Below are positions 23,709 through 36,560 of a stretch of DNA of 64,000 nucleotides, piece by piece (position 1 is the stretch's first letter; the number at the start of each line of letters is the position of its first letter). The position numbers and the translations under genes are program-made. The notes under the pieces were generated by a model. It saw nothing but the letters and a program-made list of their open reading frames with translations. It had not been told where the DNA came from and did not search any database. Source of the stretch: Tretioscincus oriximinensis (taxonomy: Eukaryota; Chordata; Lepidosauria; Squamata; Gymnophthalmidae); the NCBI GenBank assembly GCA_022410635.1, contig JAJVDF010000016.1, forward strand, positions 2,246,144 to 2,310,143, in the 5' to 3' direction.

Positions 23709-23975
23709 TTCCCTGCATTTATTTGTTTATTTGTACTTAAATCCCTCCCAATACCCGAAGGTCTCAGGGGGGCCAACCATATGGGGGCGCACATAGCTTT
23801 TGTTGNTTTNCCCACAACAGACACNCTGTGAAGTAGGCGGGGCTGAGAGAGTTCTAAAGAACTGTGATTGGCCCAAGATCATCCAGCTGGCTTCTTGGAG
23901 GAGTGTGGAATCGAACCGAGAGACTACCAGATAGGAGTCCAACATTCTAACCTCTACACCAAACTGGCTTTCAAA
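23709..23975 (-). mobile_element. SINE-B copy (antisense)
   Basis: Antisense order: AAAT-rich tail, CCCAATACCCGAAGGTCTCA, GGCCAACCATATGGGGGCGC, GGGGCTGAGAGAGTTCTAAA, ACTGTGATTGGCCCAAGATC, then the box B/box A head ending in ACACCAAACTGGC. It is full length, with a few N calls. Confidence 0.85.
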
Positions 23976-24930
23976 AGATCAATCTCTGCAACTATAAGAA
24001 AACACCAGAGTTTTTGTTTCTTTCAGGCTGTAGCCTGGTGCAAAGGGCCTGTGCACATGAGAGATTAATGTCTGGATGGGAGTGCCTTCAAGGAGACCCA
24101 AGCACACATGCTCACAGGTTGTCAGCGATTAACTCACTACAACCATCCTTTATTACACAACTTTGGAGAATGGATATATTTCAGGTTTAGTGGCATAACA
24201 CCACAGATCTGCTACCCAAAGTTGTTACATAAGGTGTAGCTATAAATTTAATTTTAAAAGGCAGATAAAGATGTGCTCTATCTAATATTCCCTCCATCCT
24301 TGAAATGGTCTTCCTTGAAATTTACTGGATCTGTGCAGATAGACTAAAATATGGGCAATTGTATGTCCTTTTATAGTAGAGCATCAGAAGGAATCAATTT
24401 TTCAATATTTTGTACTCTATATTTTGTAGCTTTATGTGAGAAAGGCTCATATCTGCGCAGTCATCCTAAGACATCAGTAACTGGGACATAAGAACAAAAG
24501 CTGAGGCAAAAAGATTCTCTGTGGGTGAGTAGGAATCACTCTTCTTTTAGCCAGTTCATTTGTGAACTGCAATTTTTGATTTTTAAGAGATTCACAAGTG
24601 GTTTTGAACAGGTTGCCAGGTAAAGGCTTATACTCTAGGGAACATTCATTTTCTACTGTGTATTATGAGATATTCTAATAATTTAGTAGACTATCATCAG
24701 TTATACGAGTTCCTTTGGAAACAATAGTGAAAAACCTCTTCGTATGAAGAAAAATTTCAGACTGAATCCAACATTATCTATCAGTTATTATTATCAACTC
24801 ACAAAATAAAAAGAATTCAAAGAGAGATGACAAGTTTCCCATTTGTTTTCAAGGTGAAAGCAGAAAGGAAGAAAAAATAGGCCTTTCTGACCAGGATCCA
24901 TATGTGTAAATTCAAGGTGTGTGATCACAN
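23976..24930. other. unassigned sequence
   Basis: No recognised repeat or gene. Confidence 0.4.
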
Positions 24931-24938
24931 TACAGAAT

Positions 24939-25337
24939 TAGGGCTGCCATAGTACGGACGCTTGTAGTGAGACAGGCAGAACCTCTCTTTTGCCTGTCTC
25001 ACCACAAGCATCCGTGTGTGCGCCCATGTGTATGCATAGCTGCTCCAATGCTGGAGGGGGGGGGTTTCACGTCACAAACTCAGACATTTTTGCTCCGCTG
25101 GAGGCGAGTTGGCGCGCTTTGCCTGATGCGAAACCCCGCCTCCAGCATTAGAGCAGCTACAGCACGCTCCGAGGTTCCTTTCAGGACCCCAGAAAGCGTT
25201 GCTGGGCTGCAGCCGTCGGCTCTGACGGCTTCTTTTCATTTAAAATCCTGCATTTTTATCTTAAAACCCAGAAGGGACTATATTTTACTCCCCCAAACCG
25301 GGATTGTCCCGCATTCCCGGGACATATGGCAACCCTA
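24939..25337. mobile_element. hAT-type non-autonomous DNA transposon with 8-bp target duplication
   Basis: The ends TAGGGCTGCCATA and (minus strand) TAGGGTTGCCATA are 13-bp inverted repeats with one mismatch. They are flanked by identical TACAGAAT at 24931-24938 and 25338-25345. An 8-bp duplication with TAGGG-type ends indicates the hAT superfamily. Just inside the right end, GGGATTGTCCCGCATTCCCG is a C/G-rich block typical of such mini-elements. No transposase is present. The 133-residue open frame across it runs out into the flank and is not a gene. Confidence 0.9.
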
Positions 25338-25345
25338 TACAGAAT

Positions 25346-28300
25346 CCAAACACACTGATTCCAATTAGGCAAAGGACAAAGGTTGTATAACTTCCCTTAT
25401 ACTATGACTAATCAGCCTGGAAATTCTCTTATAAACTTCATCTTTTATGCCATTCAGTCAGTATCAAGAGCTATTAACAAAACAACAGGTAATTCTTAAC
25501 ATTGCAGGACTTGGGCATTTAGCCTGTGTTTAACCGTTTAGTATATTTCTTTAAAATTCTGTTTTAGTTCCTCTCATAAAGTCAGGGCAGCAGCAACATT
25601 AAAGGAGACCAGGTAGTTACCATTTATACAGTATATGTGTTACTAATCTCTGATGATTTAGCTACATATAATATTCCTGAAGCATTTTGAACAAATAAAA
25701 AAGATTGTTCTACTCTAAGTATGTACACACCATAGGTGTTAGCTTGCCTCATGTTTCCCTTTCCCTTATTTTTTCTCAGCATATCTAAATCACTTGTCAC
25801 TGTACTGATGTGTTATCTTCCTTCCAAGGGTGCCCAAAGAGTAATTAAACCTTAGATGCATTCAGACCTTGACTATAGGGACATTTTCGTACTGACCTAC
25901 AAAACAGTCTAGTACTAGTTCGTACTAGCAGAGGTACTGCCTCTTGTTAGAGCCTGGTCTTCAAAACTGGGTCCAAGATAGGACAGTCTCCACAGAATGC
26001 AAATGTCAGGGATATATCCCCATAGTAGGGCTCTGTCCCTGACAGCAGACAACTCTTCCCATTTTGGGACTGATGGCCTAATCTGACTAAGACATCCCAT
26101 CTTAATGTGTAGTAGTTTTAGTCAGTATTGCATGGTTGTTTGAAGTTGCTTGAAGAAGNTGCGTTTTAGATTTAGAGGGATAGAGGGTAGGTGTAACCCC
26201 CATCCAACCCCCCATCCATTGCATATGAGTGTCTTCTATTTAATTGATGGGTGGACCATTCTTCATCTGGTTGTCTTCTGTATGGTTAGCAAATGGATCC
26301 TTGTTTCTTTGGATGATGATTTTTTTTTCCTGCTAGTTGCTTTTGTTTAGTTGAGTTGGGTACATTTTTCCCTGAAAGTCTTTATCTTTGTTGAGTTGGA
26401 ATGTTAATCCTTCTTAATCACTGGAGTCTTGAGTGATTTTCTCTCTGCTTCTATACTGGTGGATAATAGAGGGATTAAGGGGCTTGAGGGAGTGTGAAGT
26501 TAGTCTCCTTTTGGTTAGATTAATCACTGAATTATTTGTTCGCCCTTAACATATTTCCAATGTGGAGATTCATGTTTTTCCATTTGAATAGTCTATAGAT
26601 CTATTTCAGTGACCACGTTCTCATGGTGGTGAAAAAAGTGGTTTGGGCACCAGCAAAGTGAATTTAATTTCTCCCCACCCTTTTATTCCATTCCCAGCTC
26701 CATTTTGTTGTTCACACAACAATCGTGTTGGCTTCTGGACTTACTGTCCACATTTGTTTGAGAACTCCCATTTTTGGAACCCAGTGGGTGTGTCCTCATC
26801 CCACACCCTGCTTCTCATTCAACACCCCATACCCAGCTCTTTTTCCAGCACCGCATGCCCCACTCTTCTTCCAGCACCCCACATCCAGCTCTTCTTCCAA
26901 CAACTAAATCTTCTTCCCATGCCCAGATTCCCCCCCCTTTTTTTTAGTTCCACTTTTGCATAAAAGTAAACCTCCATAAGAAAAAATTATTGAAAATATA
27001 TATATTGATGTATGTACAAATCTGGGACCCAACAACAACAAAACAGTTTCAAAGAGATTAAAACAGATGTGGTGGTGGTTGTCCGTGACCTCACACAAAT
27101 ACTGAGTAGAGGAGACACACTGTGCCCACTGTGAGCAAACCATAGCGAGAGCCTAGTTAGTCCAAATTGGGAAGAACTGTTGTAAAGTGACTTTGTGAAT
27201 GATGCGCTGTGAAAGTGGAGCCCCCTGTATTATAGGGGAACTCCATGCACCCAGTTCAAAGTTACACAGCTTTCACTCCCGTTTTTCCCCTCATGAGAAC
27301 TCGGCCTTAAACTATTATAGAATTTCTATAGTTTTAGGGTTAAGTTGTGGTTGTTTTTATATATACGTATGTAGGACAACTAAAAAAAATTCATTATATC
27401 TTTTCATTTCTTATTGGCATTCGTGGATATCATCTGCTAATCTTAATAATGTGTTTCTGTGCACGGTGGAAAGTCAGTTCCCTGTGCCTGCATGTACGAT
27501 ATCTTCTAAGCACATCAAGTCCAAAGTTAATTTTATTAATTTCTCAGCCTGAGTGTATTCAGTCCCCATTCATCTTGAGGATGCACCGCCTGTGCATTGC
27601 TCCATGTATTTTGCCATGGATTAGTAGGGTTCAAAAAGATTGATGAGAATAACCCTTTCATGAGCTCTATTCGGACATAAATAAAAGATATTGAATTAGA
27701 AAGTCCTTCCACGTCTGAGTTGGTTTTGGCCTCTATAATCCACATACTATTCTCAAATTGCTGCTGTGCAGACATTTTCACTGAAGAAAGTGTTTTCTCA
27801 GCACTCCTCTGAGGCATATGTTCTCACTGGTTTATTGGAAAACCTGAGAGCAGCAAGACTATTATTATTAACTTATAAAACTGGAATCTTTGTCCTTCTC
27901 TTGTTGCTACAAAGAAAGTATTAAAACAAAAAGTGTATTAAAGGCTGGAGAGTAGGTCAGAGGATCAGATTTTGGCACTGTTGTAGTATACCTCCATCAC
28001 AGCTTCTACTAGCAAAGCAACTAGCTACCTACATTCTTTGTCTTCCATAGTATTAATGACTTTTTCCCCTACTGTTCAATGTTATCATTCATATTCTATT
28101 TTGAAATGACTAGCCTGGGTTGAAATTGCATGCTGTTTGTGGCTGGAATGGATTATTGCTTCTCTGTGTTTGAGATAGAAGTCAGGGAAGGATGGAAGAG
28201 GCTGATCTGTGCAGGGACAGCATGCTTTGACTGGATCAGAGTGAGAGGTTTGCAAAGAATACCTCACTCAATGCCTATGAAAAGAGCTGGGAAAACAAAT

Positions 28301-30689
28301 ATTAGGTGAGGTGGCCTGTGGTGGTTACTCACTCAGATCCAACCCATGTCTGGATTGCAACTTGCATTTGATTGAATGAGCTTACTTCTTCCAGTGCCTC
28401 TCCCTTCCACACTTTTCTAACCAACAAATTGTTCCTGAGTTAGCAGGCAGCAAGTGATTCCCTTCTGCCCCTGCTTTGTCCCAAACTAATTTTTTTATCA
28501 ATAATAGGCCATTCCAGTCCAGTTTATCTGAGCCAAACAGCACAATAATGAATCAGTGGAGACACTTATGTGGGTCACAATTCATTAGCCCAGCTCAGAC
28601 TGCCTTTTCCAGCTTTTATTCCCCAAGCTCACAGTCTTCCCGCCACCATGTGTCCATGCACAATGGGATATCTCTTCTAAAGTGATGTGAGGAAACTAAT
28701 GTGCTCTTTGGCTGGCAGAACTAGGTCACAGTTGGCAGTAGCCAGCTTTACTTCTTTCTGCTCCAGGCACCACAGCCCTGATGGAGTAGCCTGAGAGGGG
28801 CAATCCTTCACCTTGTCCATTTCTTGCAACAGAAACAGATTAGTGTTGAAACACAGAGCTCATCCAAACAAGTTGCTTTTTTGTAGAATTTCCTTTTATT
28901 CCAGAGAAAAGCCAATTTCAACTGCACTCTCACATGCCTGTAAATGTCTGTGTTACTGCAGCAAGAAGTTGCTATATTGGAAGGAGAACTGAGAAATTCT
29001 CACATCTGAGAAATTCTCAGCACATTGTGGACAGACTCTCTTGGTTGACTCCCCTCCCCCCCCCCCATACATCTGAGCTCCAGAAAGTAAACAGAACATA
29101 TGTTTTGACTGCAATCACACCTACTCTGCTCTGGACCATACAGAGGCTTTTTAACATAGAGAAAAGGGAGCCCACTATGAAATTAGGATAAAAGTACTGG
29201 CTGCAAAACCTGGGGTAGATAATGGATTGCTGAAATTAGGTGAGTATCTGAGGCAGATTCTTCATGATGCAATTGCCATAGCAGTAGAACATTCTCATCT
29301 GGATGGAGCTACAGTCCCAAACAGGAAGCACAAGTCCATAGGACAACCACAAAAGTCATTTTCTGTCTGATCTACAAGAGCAGAGGATGACCTTGAAAAT
29401 GATTAAAGGAAATGTGTGACCACAACCTCAATAAGAGTTCTCTGGTTGGACATGGTTTAGTTTTAATTCACAGCAGCTTCTTGTAAGTCTAGTCTGTCTG
29501 ACTTAGCATTCACTTCTGCATTGAGATTATTCTTCTACTACCAAAATCTGCACAAAAATGTTAGTGTTAAAAGTATATTTATTTTGTTACAAAACACAGT
29601 TTTGAAGAAGAGATTTCCACAAAAATGCATCTTTTTATAAACTTATCTTTAAAAAACAGACATCTTAATGTTTGTATTAGAACAGAATTTGAGACAAATT
29701 ATTAGAATGTACCACAGAGGTTACTGAAGTGGTAAGCAAACCAAACCATTTGCCTCTTAGTGGAAGTCTGTTGCAAGGAAGTCTCTCTCACACATCTCTG
29801 AGACTTTCCCAATTTACTTCTCAAAGCACCAGAAATTTAGCCAGAGGTTGAGATCCAGCATTATCATTAAGTAGCTTGATCCTGCATGACTAGTGAGGAG
29901 AAAAACTGAGACTGTGATTCAACAATAAGTCTTGGAGTGTGCCATCTTAACTTCCTTTGGTCCAAAGAATTAAGGAAATAAAATGCAGTGTCAGAATCAG
30001 CCCAGCATTTATAAGTAGGTCATGTTTTCTTTTGTTTTAAGAACAATATTGAAATGCCGCACAAGTGAGCATGACTTATATATTTTTTTAGCAANCACGA
30101 TGATGACCAAGATAAATGATGTTATTTTTACAGTGTTCACATGAATATTTATTTTGAATGTTGAATGCTTCAGTAATTCTATGATGGATAAGTTCTTAGA
30201 AAATAACCACATTTATTATAGATCAGTGACATAAACCAAAGATAGGCAGCTGTTGGTAAAATAATCCAAGAAACAGAAGATCATAAGATTTTACAATTGA
30301 CAAAGGGCTGGCTTGGGAGAAACACAAGCATTTCTACAAGAACTTCCCCTAAAGGCTCAAATCAAACAATCCAGTTTTCCAAAACATTTTCATGATTCTA
30401 CAATGAAAAATATTGAATCGCCTGGTATATCACATTATACCTAGAAGACCAAAGCTCATTCCCTCCCCTTCCCCAAGGATGAATATTCTGTATGCATTTT
30501 GAATTTTATCCAGAATTGAATGCCACACGTGGTACATCACTAACTGAGCCTGCCATTATCTTTAGATTCAGTTTTTCCTGGCTTCCTTGCTTGTTCTTGC
30601 CTCCCACCCCAATGGGCAGCAGCCCGTTCATTGACTTTATATACTCCTCAAATAGCTCTTCAATCGTGGAATAAGAGACAGGTCTGTCC
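25346..30689. other. long stretch with no recognised repeat or gene
   Basis: Over 5 kb without a family I can name. It holds a G/C-run at 29049-29066 and a GT-like patch at 27070-27080. Short open frames (for example 26643-26963, 27199-27643, 28934-29191) lack domains and show no conserved-looking features. Confidence 0.4.
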
Positions 30690-31250
30690 TGGGTTAGAAA
30701 CTGGCTAAAAGAAAGAAAACAGAGGCTAGCAATAAATGGACAGTTCTCTAGATGGAAAAAAGTGAGAAGTGGAGTACCCCAGAGTTCAGTACTGGGATTT
30801 CTGGTCTGGATGCTGAGGTAAATAGTGAGAAAGCCAAGTTTGCTGATGACACTAAACTGTTCAGGGTAGCGAAAACTACCTGCAAAGAGCTNCAGAGTGA
30901 TCTCTTGAAATTAGGTGGGTGGGCAACAAAGTGGCAAATGCACTTCACATTGGGGCAAAGAACCCCAAATACTCCTACTAACTGATGGGAACCAAGCTTT
31001 CTGTACAGAGCAGGAAAAGGATCTTGGGGTGTTGGTAAACAGCTCAATGAAGATGTCAAACCAGTGTGCAGCAGCAACAAAAAAAAGCAAATGCCATGTT
31101 AGGGATAATTAGGAAAGGAATAAAAAACAAGTCAGCAAGTGTTGGTTTGCCTCTTTATAAACCTGAGGCTACATTTGGAATACTGTGTGCAATTTCAGTC
31201 ACCACACCTCAAAGGATATTGTGGAACTAGAGAGGATATAGAAAAGGGTG
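30690..31250 (+). pseudogene. CR1 ORF2 reverse-transcriptase fragment
   Basis: Frames in this stretch give CR1 RT sequence in order. First YRNWLKERKQRLAI and VRSGVPQSSVLG; then FADDTKLFRV, which is the YXDD-type catalytic box in the FADD form used by CR1; then EQEKDLGVLVNSSMKM and YIWNTVCNF. About 20 residues that normally lie between VLG and the FADD box are missing, and frameshifts separate the blocks. It is an inactive 5'- and 3'-truncated copy. Confidence 0.85.
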
Positions 31251-31257
31251 TGGAGAT

Positions 31258-31325
31258 CAAAACTCTATACAATATTCCAAATACGGTCTCATCGTAGTTT
31301 TATAAAGAGGCATAATGCATTATTG
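31258..31325 (-). mobile_element. CR1 fragment in antisense
   Basis: CAATATTCCAAATACGGTCT and TTTTATAAAGAGGCATAATG are antisense to the CR1 segment that ends the neighbouring sense copy, so 31148-31196 and 31264-31320 are inverted repeats of each other. Confidence 0.7.
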
Positions 31326-33191
31326 GCGAAGCACATTAATCTGCCCTGTATGAGTGATAATGTTAGCTAATGCAGATGAATAATAGCACATTTGCATGTA
31401 AGATAAGTTAATGGGCTCATGGAAGCAGCTGCAAGAGACATGCATATTCAGTTAACATAGCTCTAAATATATCTACAACTAGGTCCAGATCCTGACTCCA
31501 GATCCTATGCTGGTGAATACTACCATCTGTGAAATTTCGCTTTACAGCTCTGGAAAGTATTATGAGTCAAAAGAGAGCAGAAGCCCCACTTGCTAGTGAA
31601 TGGTGCAGATATGGGCAAATTCTGACACAGAAATTCCCTTTACATCATTGAAAACTCCATCACATCATCTATTATAACAGACTCACATTTGCATGGTGAG
31701 GAGGTGTAAGTCACTTCTAAAAGGGCTAATGATGATTCCCATAAGATGTGAGCTAAGACCTTCCCAAAACAGCTTAATGGTTGATCAAACAAATCAGGTC
31801 TAAATGTGTGTTGCTGCTTAATCTGGATTAAGAAGAGTTGTATATGCAGGCAAACCAGATTTATGTGGTCATGGGAAAGCTGCAAAAGGCATGTGCCATT
31901 CAGGAAATACAACAGGAACACCATTTCAGGTAATCTCTATTGCATCCTCACCTTTTGAGTGAAGATACAGTACACTTACCCATGGCAGCTACAATGTACC
32001 TTAAAGAACCCACAATAGACCTACCAGTAAAACTGCAGAAAGGAAGAGGGGAACAGTAAATGATGAAGTGGAGAGAGACCTGGAAGAGGCTGTCGGCATA
32101 TGGCAGACAGCAACCAATCTAAGGCAGCCATTTTTACAAAATTGAGGGCATGATTTGTGGACTTTTGTTTCATCTTGAAATATGGGGACCTTACCCTAAT
32201 ATATGTTCTTTGCAATTGTCTTTTGCTGTGGGTTGCCTTGAGAATTATGAATGGTCGGATGAGATATGAGTAAATTAAATAGATAAATTAGTATACAGGT
32301 TTACAGACTTGCATTCTCTTATGTGGAAATAAAGAGCTATACTTTGAACGAATGTTCATAGTGTGACAGAACTATGATTCTCATCGGATTGTCTGAGGCT
32401 CCTGGGAGCTCACAGCATCTGGACAGCTGTAGATTGCCTGATATTGATATATAGAACTGCCTACCAATCTAAAAAAAACAAATTAATTAGTAGAATTCTG
32501 ACATACGTAGATTATTTACTGCCAAATGACAGTAAAGTATCCAGATCATTTACTTACGCAACCATTCTTTGCCCTTAATTTTTTTGTCTATTTCTGAAGT
32601 TTAAATTCCATACATTGTTTTTTAACANCTTGCACCTAAATTTATTTTTTTATTTTTTTAAAAAAAATGAGAATCTTTTATATTTGAGCAGGGAAAAAAT
32701 AAACAAAAACTCTATCTGTACTTGTCATAATAATTTGGGATCAATAAATCCTTACTTTATTGATGAAATTATGAATAGCTGCCATACATATTGTACAGAT
32801 GGATCAGCATTAGGCCCAAATCAATAGTAAAAGTGCCATGTTTGTTTATATCATGCAATATGGACTAATGGCATTGTGATTGGTCCAGGGCTGTAGAGAT
32901 AGTGCTTTCAATGCAGTACAGGTACATACTAGCTTTGAAAGTCTACTGGACCCTATCAGGTCTGAGCCATTCTAAGCCTAGGCTTGATAACTACCATCTA
33001 CCAAACAGTAATAGATACTGCAAATCCACTCTGCACCAATCATATGCAGAAGGTCTATGGGCATATCCATATTTAGGGGGAAGGCAACAGAGGCTGCAGC
33101 CCAGGCAGCAGAACTGGGGGGGAGGGCAGCAGAATTGGGGGGGAGGGCAGCAATCTCCCACCAGTAAAAATAAAATTAAAAAAATGGAAAA

Positions 33192-33192
<1 letters not shown>
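31326..33192. other. unassigned sequence with an L2-like tail
   Basis: 32198-32290 (GGTTGCCTTGAGAATTATGA ... AAATTAAATAGATAAAT) resembles an L2 3' end. The remainder, including the repeat-free 31321-31450, is unassigned. Confidence 0.4.

Positions 33193-33257
<65 letters not shown>
33193..33257. repeat. (ATT)n microsatellite
   Basis: About 21 uninterrupted ATT units. The poly-isoleucine open frames on both strands are artefacts of it. Confidence 0.95.
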
Positions 33258-33306
33258 CATCATCAAAACAAATTCACAGCAGCACCTGTAACAGGCTCTT
33301 GCAACC

Positions 33307-33523
33307 AGTGCCAGTTTGGTGTAGTGGTTAGAGTGTTGGATCCATACCTGTTAGTCTCCTGTGACTGGGTAACCTTGGGCCAGTCACAGTTCTTTGAACT
33401 CTCTCAGCCCCACCTACTCCACAGGGTGTCTCTTGTGGAGAAATCTATGTGCGCCACCCTATGGTTGGCCGCCCTGAGACCTTCGGNTATAGGGCAGGAT
33501 ACAAGTACAAATAAATAAATAAA
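33307..33523 (+). mobile_element. SINE-B copy (sense)
   Basis: Head GCCAGTTTGGTGTAGTGGTT, body CCTTGGGCCAGTCACAGTTC and CTCTCAGCCCCACCTACTCC, tail GCCGCCCTGAGACCTTCGG then ACAAGTACAAATAAATAAAT. The tail is L2-like rather than the TTCTTC type. Confidence 0.9.
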
Positions 33524-33842
33524 CAAAGCCCCCCCCCCCTAAAAATAATTTTGTTTTTTAATTTAAAAAAAAAAACAAATTATTTATTTTTATTTAAATT
33601 CACAGCAATACTAAGAGGTTCCAGCAACCAAGGCCAGCTTCTAAATGTAAAAAGCAAAAATGTTTTAAAAAGAGATTTCATGCTGGAAAACTCCCAGTAG
33701 AGAAGGAAAGCATCAAAAAATTACTGCCCAGGATGCCATACACCCAAAATATGGGAATCATCTGCAAAAAACACATATTCCACAACATCATGCCTTTATT
33801 GTCCACACTGTTCCAGTCAGCAAGCTGAAGTGCCAATCTTAA

Positions 33843-33990
33843 GCTACATTCAGACATCATTTATTCCACTGTAGTTTGATATTCTGGAAAAAGCATAACT
33901 ATTCCAGAATAAAGAAGTTCATACAGTGCCTTATTTCAGAAGAATAAACGTAAGTGGAATAAATAAATACAATCTGGGATGCAGTTTATT
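33843..33990. repeat. Element B-related fragment
   Basis: AGCTACATTCAGACATCATT, TATTCCAGAATAAAG and GTGGAATAAATAAA resemble the outer part of element B (11882-12790). Short copy, no second end identified. Confidence 0.4.
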
Positions 33991-34087
33991 TGGTACCATA
34001 TGCCACTAGAAATCACTTAGTGCAAATGCATTTCTGATTAATGCTGGTCTCATGCAGGTCATGGGTGGGGAGGGTTTGGGGGTCACT

Positions 34088-34190
34088 GTTTTTAACTGTT
34101 ACGCTATTTTAATGTTGTAAGCCGCCCTGCGACCTTACGGTGAAGGGCGGGATAAAAGTACTAAAAATAAATAAATAAATAAATAAATAC
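34088..34190 (+). mobile_element. L2-type 3' end
   Basis: GTTTTTAACTGTTACGCTAT, GTAAGCCGCCCTGCGACCTT, AGGGCGGGATAAAAGTAC and then (AAAT)n. Confidence 0.75.
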
Positions 34191-34439
34191 AACATTTTAG
34201 CAAAGAAGTCTCTCATAACATCTTAGGTCCTGGTCATTCTTTTAAATCTTCAGTATGTGCTTAGAACAATATTCAGATCCAATAGCCCATGCCCAATATC
34301 AAAAATCAAGTTTTTCAGTGGATTAAACCCCATTGCTTATGACTTTCTTCAGCAAGGATGTGAAATAATGAGTTGTGATCCAAGAACATTAAATGTAAAT
34401 CAGATTGAGGATGTGTACAGCTGAAAGAAATGTGGGCAA

Positions 34440-35066
34440 GTCTGACAAGTTCCCGAAGAAGCACCTTAGAGATCAACAAGAAAAAGTTAAGGATAATGTA
34501 ATACAAGATTCCCTTTTTAGAAATTCTGTCTCCAGATTAACCCAGCTATTTCTTTGAATTTTTCAAAGCAACCTGATCAGGATTATCANGTATATGAAGA
34601 AAGGGGGCAAAGAGTGATCTAAAATTATGTTATCTTTAATTTACAGGATATTTAGTAAGGGGTCCTTGTAGCACTTTAGAGTCTAACAAGAAAAAGNTTA
34701 TCAGGATGAAGTTTTATAGGCAACTCTATTTCTTCAGATGCCAAGAGTAAACTGGTATTAGACTCCTTAATTTACAGAACTCAGCATGGTCAAAGATTTA
34801 TACCACTTATAACCTGCACCAATTTTCTCACATACTTATGTCTGAGTTCAACGGAGAATATGTAGTCTTTCCAGCCTTTAAAAGAAAGAACAAAAGAAAA
34901 ATTCCCAAACTTTACTTCATAATCCAGCAAAGGAGCTAGCAGAACTTTGAGATTAACTTGAGAAAAGTGGGTGGCATATGCTTTCGTAGACACGTATACT
35001 TCTTCAGATGAGAATGGACTTGCTGGACTTTCTGCTAGACTAACACGGCTATTTCTCTGAAATTTA
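34440..35066 (-). mobile_element. Cluster of three Penelope-end fragments
   Basis: 34440-34500 (AGCACCTTAGAGATCAACAA), 34660-34741 (CCTTGTAGCACTTTAGAGTC ... CTTCTTCAGATG) and 34915-35066 (TCCAGCAAAGGAGC, GCTTTCGTAGACACGTATAC, TTCTTCAGATG, ACTAACACGGCTATTTCTCT) are all antisense to the Penelope terminal repeat. They probably come from several insertions or a broken multi-unit copy. Confidence 0.7.
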
Positions 35067-36309
35067 CTTCCTAATTTTCGATTATTTGCAGAAAGAGGTT
35101 TGATCTATTCCCAACTGCTAAACCAATTCCCAATCAGTTTCAGCTGATGTGCACACAATGATCCATATTTTACCAGTTTCATTAAATCATGCCGTTCCGG
35201 GTAGACTAGTATTTATACACCACCTAGTGGTGTATTTGTTATTCTTTGGCTATTTTTATACCAGAATATTATGATTTTGAGCAAGAACATTGACTCCATA
35301 AAAGCTAGAACTCTGTAAGTCTGTATGTCTCTAGGAAAGCTCCACCTTACAACAGCTTTAGGGGAAGATGCTTATTTGGATTTAACTAGCAAGCCTGCAT
35401 GCCTTCAGGTTCACAAGCTGTGGGTTGAAACCTCAAGTAGGGAGTCATCAAGACAATTGCTAGTTTCGGCCATGTGCTGGGTAGCTAATAGCTAGTAACT
35501 TAGATAGTCTCTACACAGTAAGAGACAATCACAGGCATTTTCCCTTTGCCTGCTGCTTCCCTTCATTACAATTCCAGCCAAGCAGCCACTTCCCTTTCAT
35601 TTTGTTGTTTGTTCATTTTTATTGTGCTCTTTGCTGCTTTGCAGATATTTACCAATACAATGATACTGAAAGGAGCCAGCAGGAAGAAATATACCAGCAT
35701 CATTAGTGTCTTTGGGCTGCCTGAGGACTAATAGTTGTATATAATAGCCTCACATGAACACCCTTCCAGGTTGCATTTTGGGGCCACTTGAATGTGGTTT
35801 AAGTTGCTTGTGGAAAACCTGATATAGAGCTAGATAGATTTGCATGGATTAGATTTTGCCTTTCACTACATTTCTTTGCTTAGCTGTTGAGCACAACAAA
35901 ATTTAATATATTGCTCTATGACGCTTCAATGAAAGAGGTACTAGGCAGAACGGAACCAAGGTGGCACAACCAAGAGCATCACTCTGACAAATGTTGGCAA
36001 CTGGAATTGATTTAGTTTTAAGGCCATGGCTGGGGCCTTGATCATGCCGGGAACTGGATAATGCCACTCTTCTCCTTTTGCAGTGCACAGTCTATCAGTT
36101 CCAANATGGCAGATGAGTTGAACTAGAAGACAGGTGAACTGGGGGCATGTAGTCCTCCACACCAGGACACTACAAGGCCTCATTCTAAGTCTGGTCCCAT
36201 GTTGAATCCACAGCATCTCCTCTTGCTAAAAACCTTTTAGAAAGCTGTTGGCTAATCTGTGATAATGTCTGAACTATANTTAGAACATAAAAAGATAAAA
36301 GGAGANGTG
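35067..36309. other. unassigned sequence
   Basis: No recognised repeat or gene. Confidence 0.4.
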
Positions 36310-36560
36310 CTGAATTGAGGCAGAGCCNATCTAGTCACACAATAGCCCACCATTGCACCTGGGCAAAATCTTTACCTGTTCTCCACTCCCTGAAAATGGT
36401 ACTTCAGGAAGACAGCCTGTTACTCCATCTTAGAGGCAGTATCAAGAGAGCCATCCTAGTAGTAACTGATACCTTTGGCTTCCATGAAGATGNCTAACCC
36501 TGTCTTAAAATTTCTCAAATCAGAATGTTACATTCTTTTCCCAATGTGGTCAACCAGATC
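36310..36560 (-). mobile_element. CR1 3' fragment in antisense
   Basis: TGCACCTGGGCAAAATC, CTCCACTCCCTGAAAATGGT, CTGTTACTCCATCTTAGAGG, AGAGAGCCATCCTAGTAGTA and CCTGTCTTAAAATTTCTCAA align block by block with the minus-strand CR1 at 46320-46500. It is clearly older than that copy. Confidence 0.75.

Noticed and set aside
24967..25368. 133-codon frame
   Set aside because: Lies in a hAT-type non-autonomous element and runs across its end and target duplication; no transposase motif.
32902..33291. 129-codon frame with poly-Ile
   Set aside because: The (ATT)n microsatellite extends an otherwise random frame.
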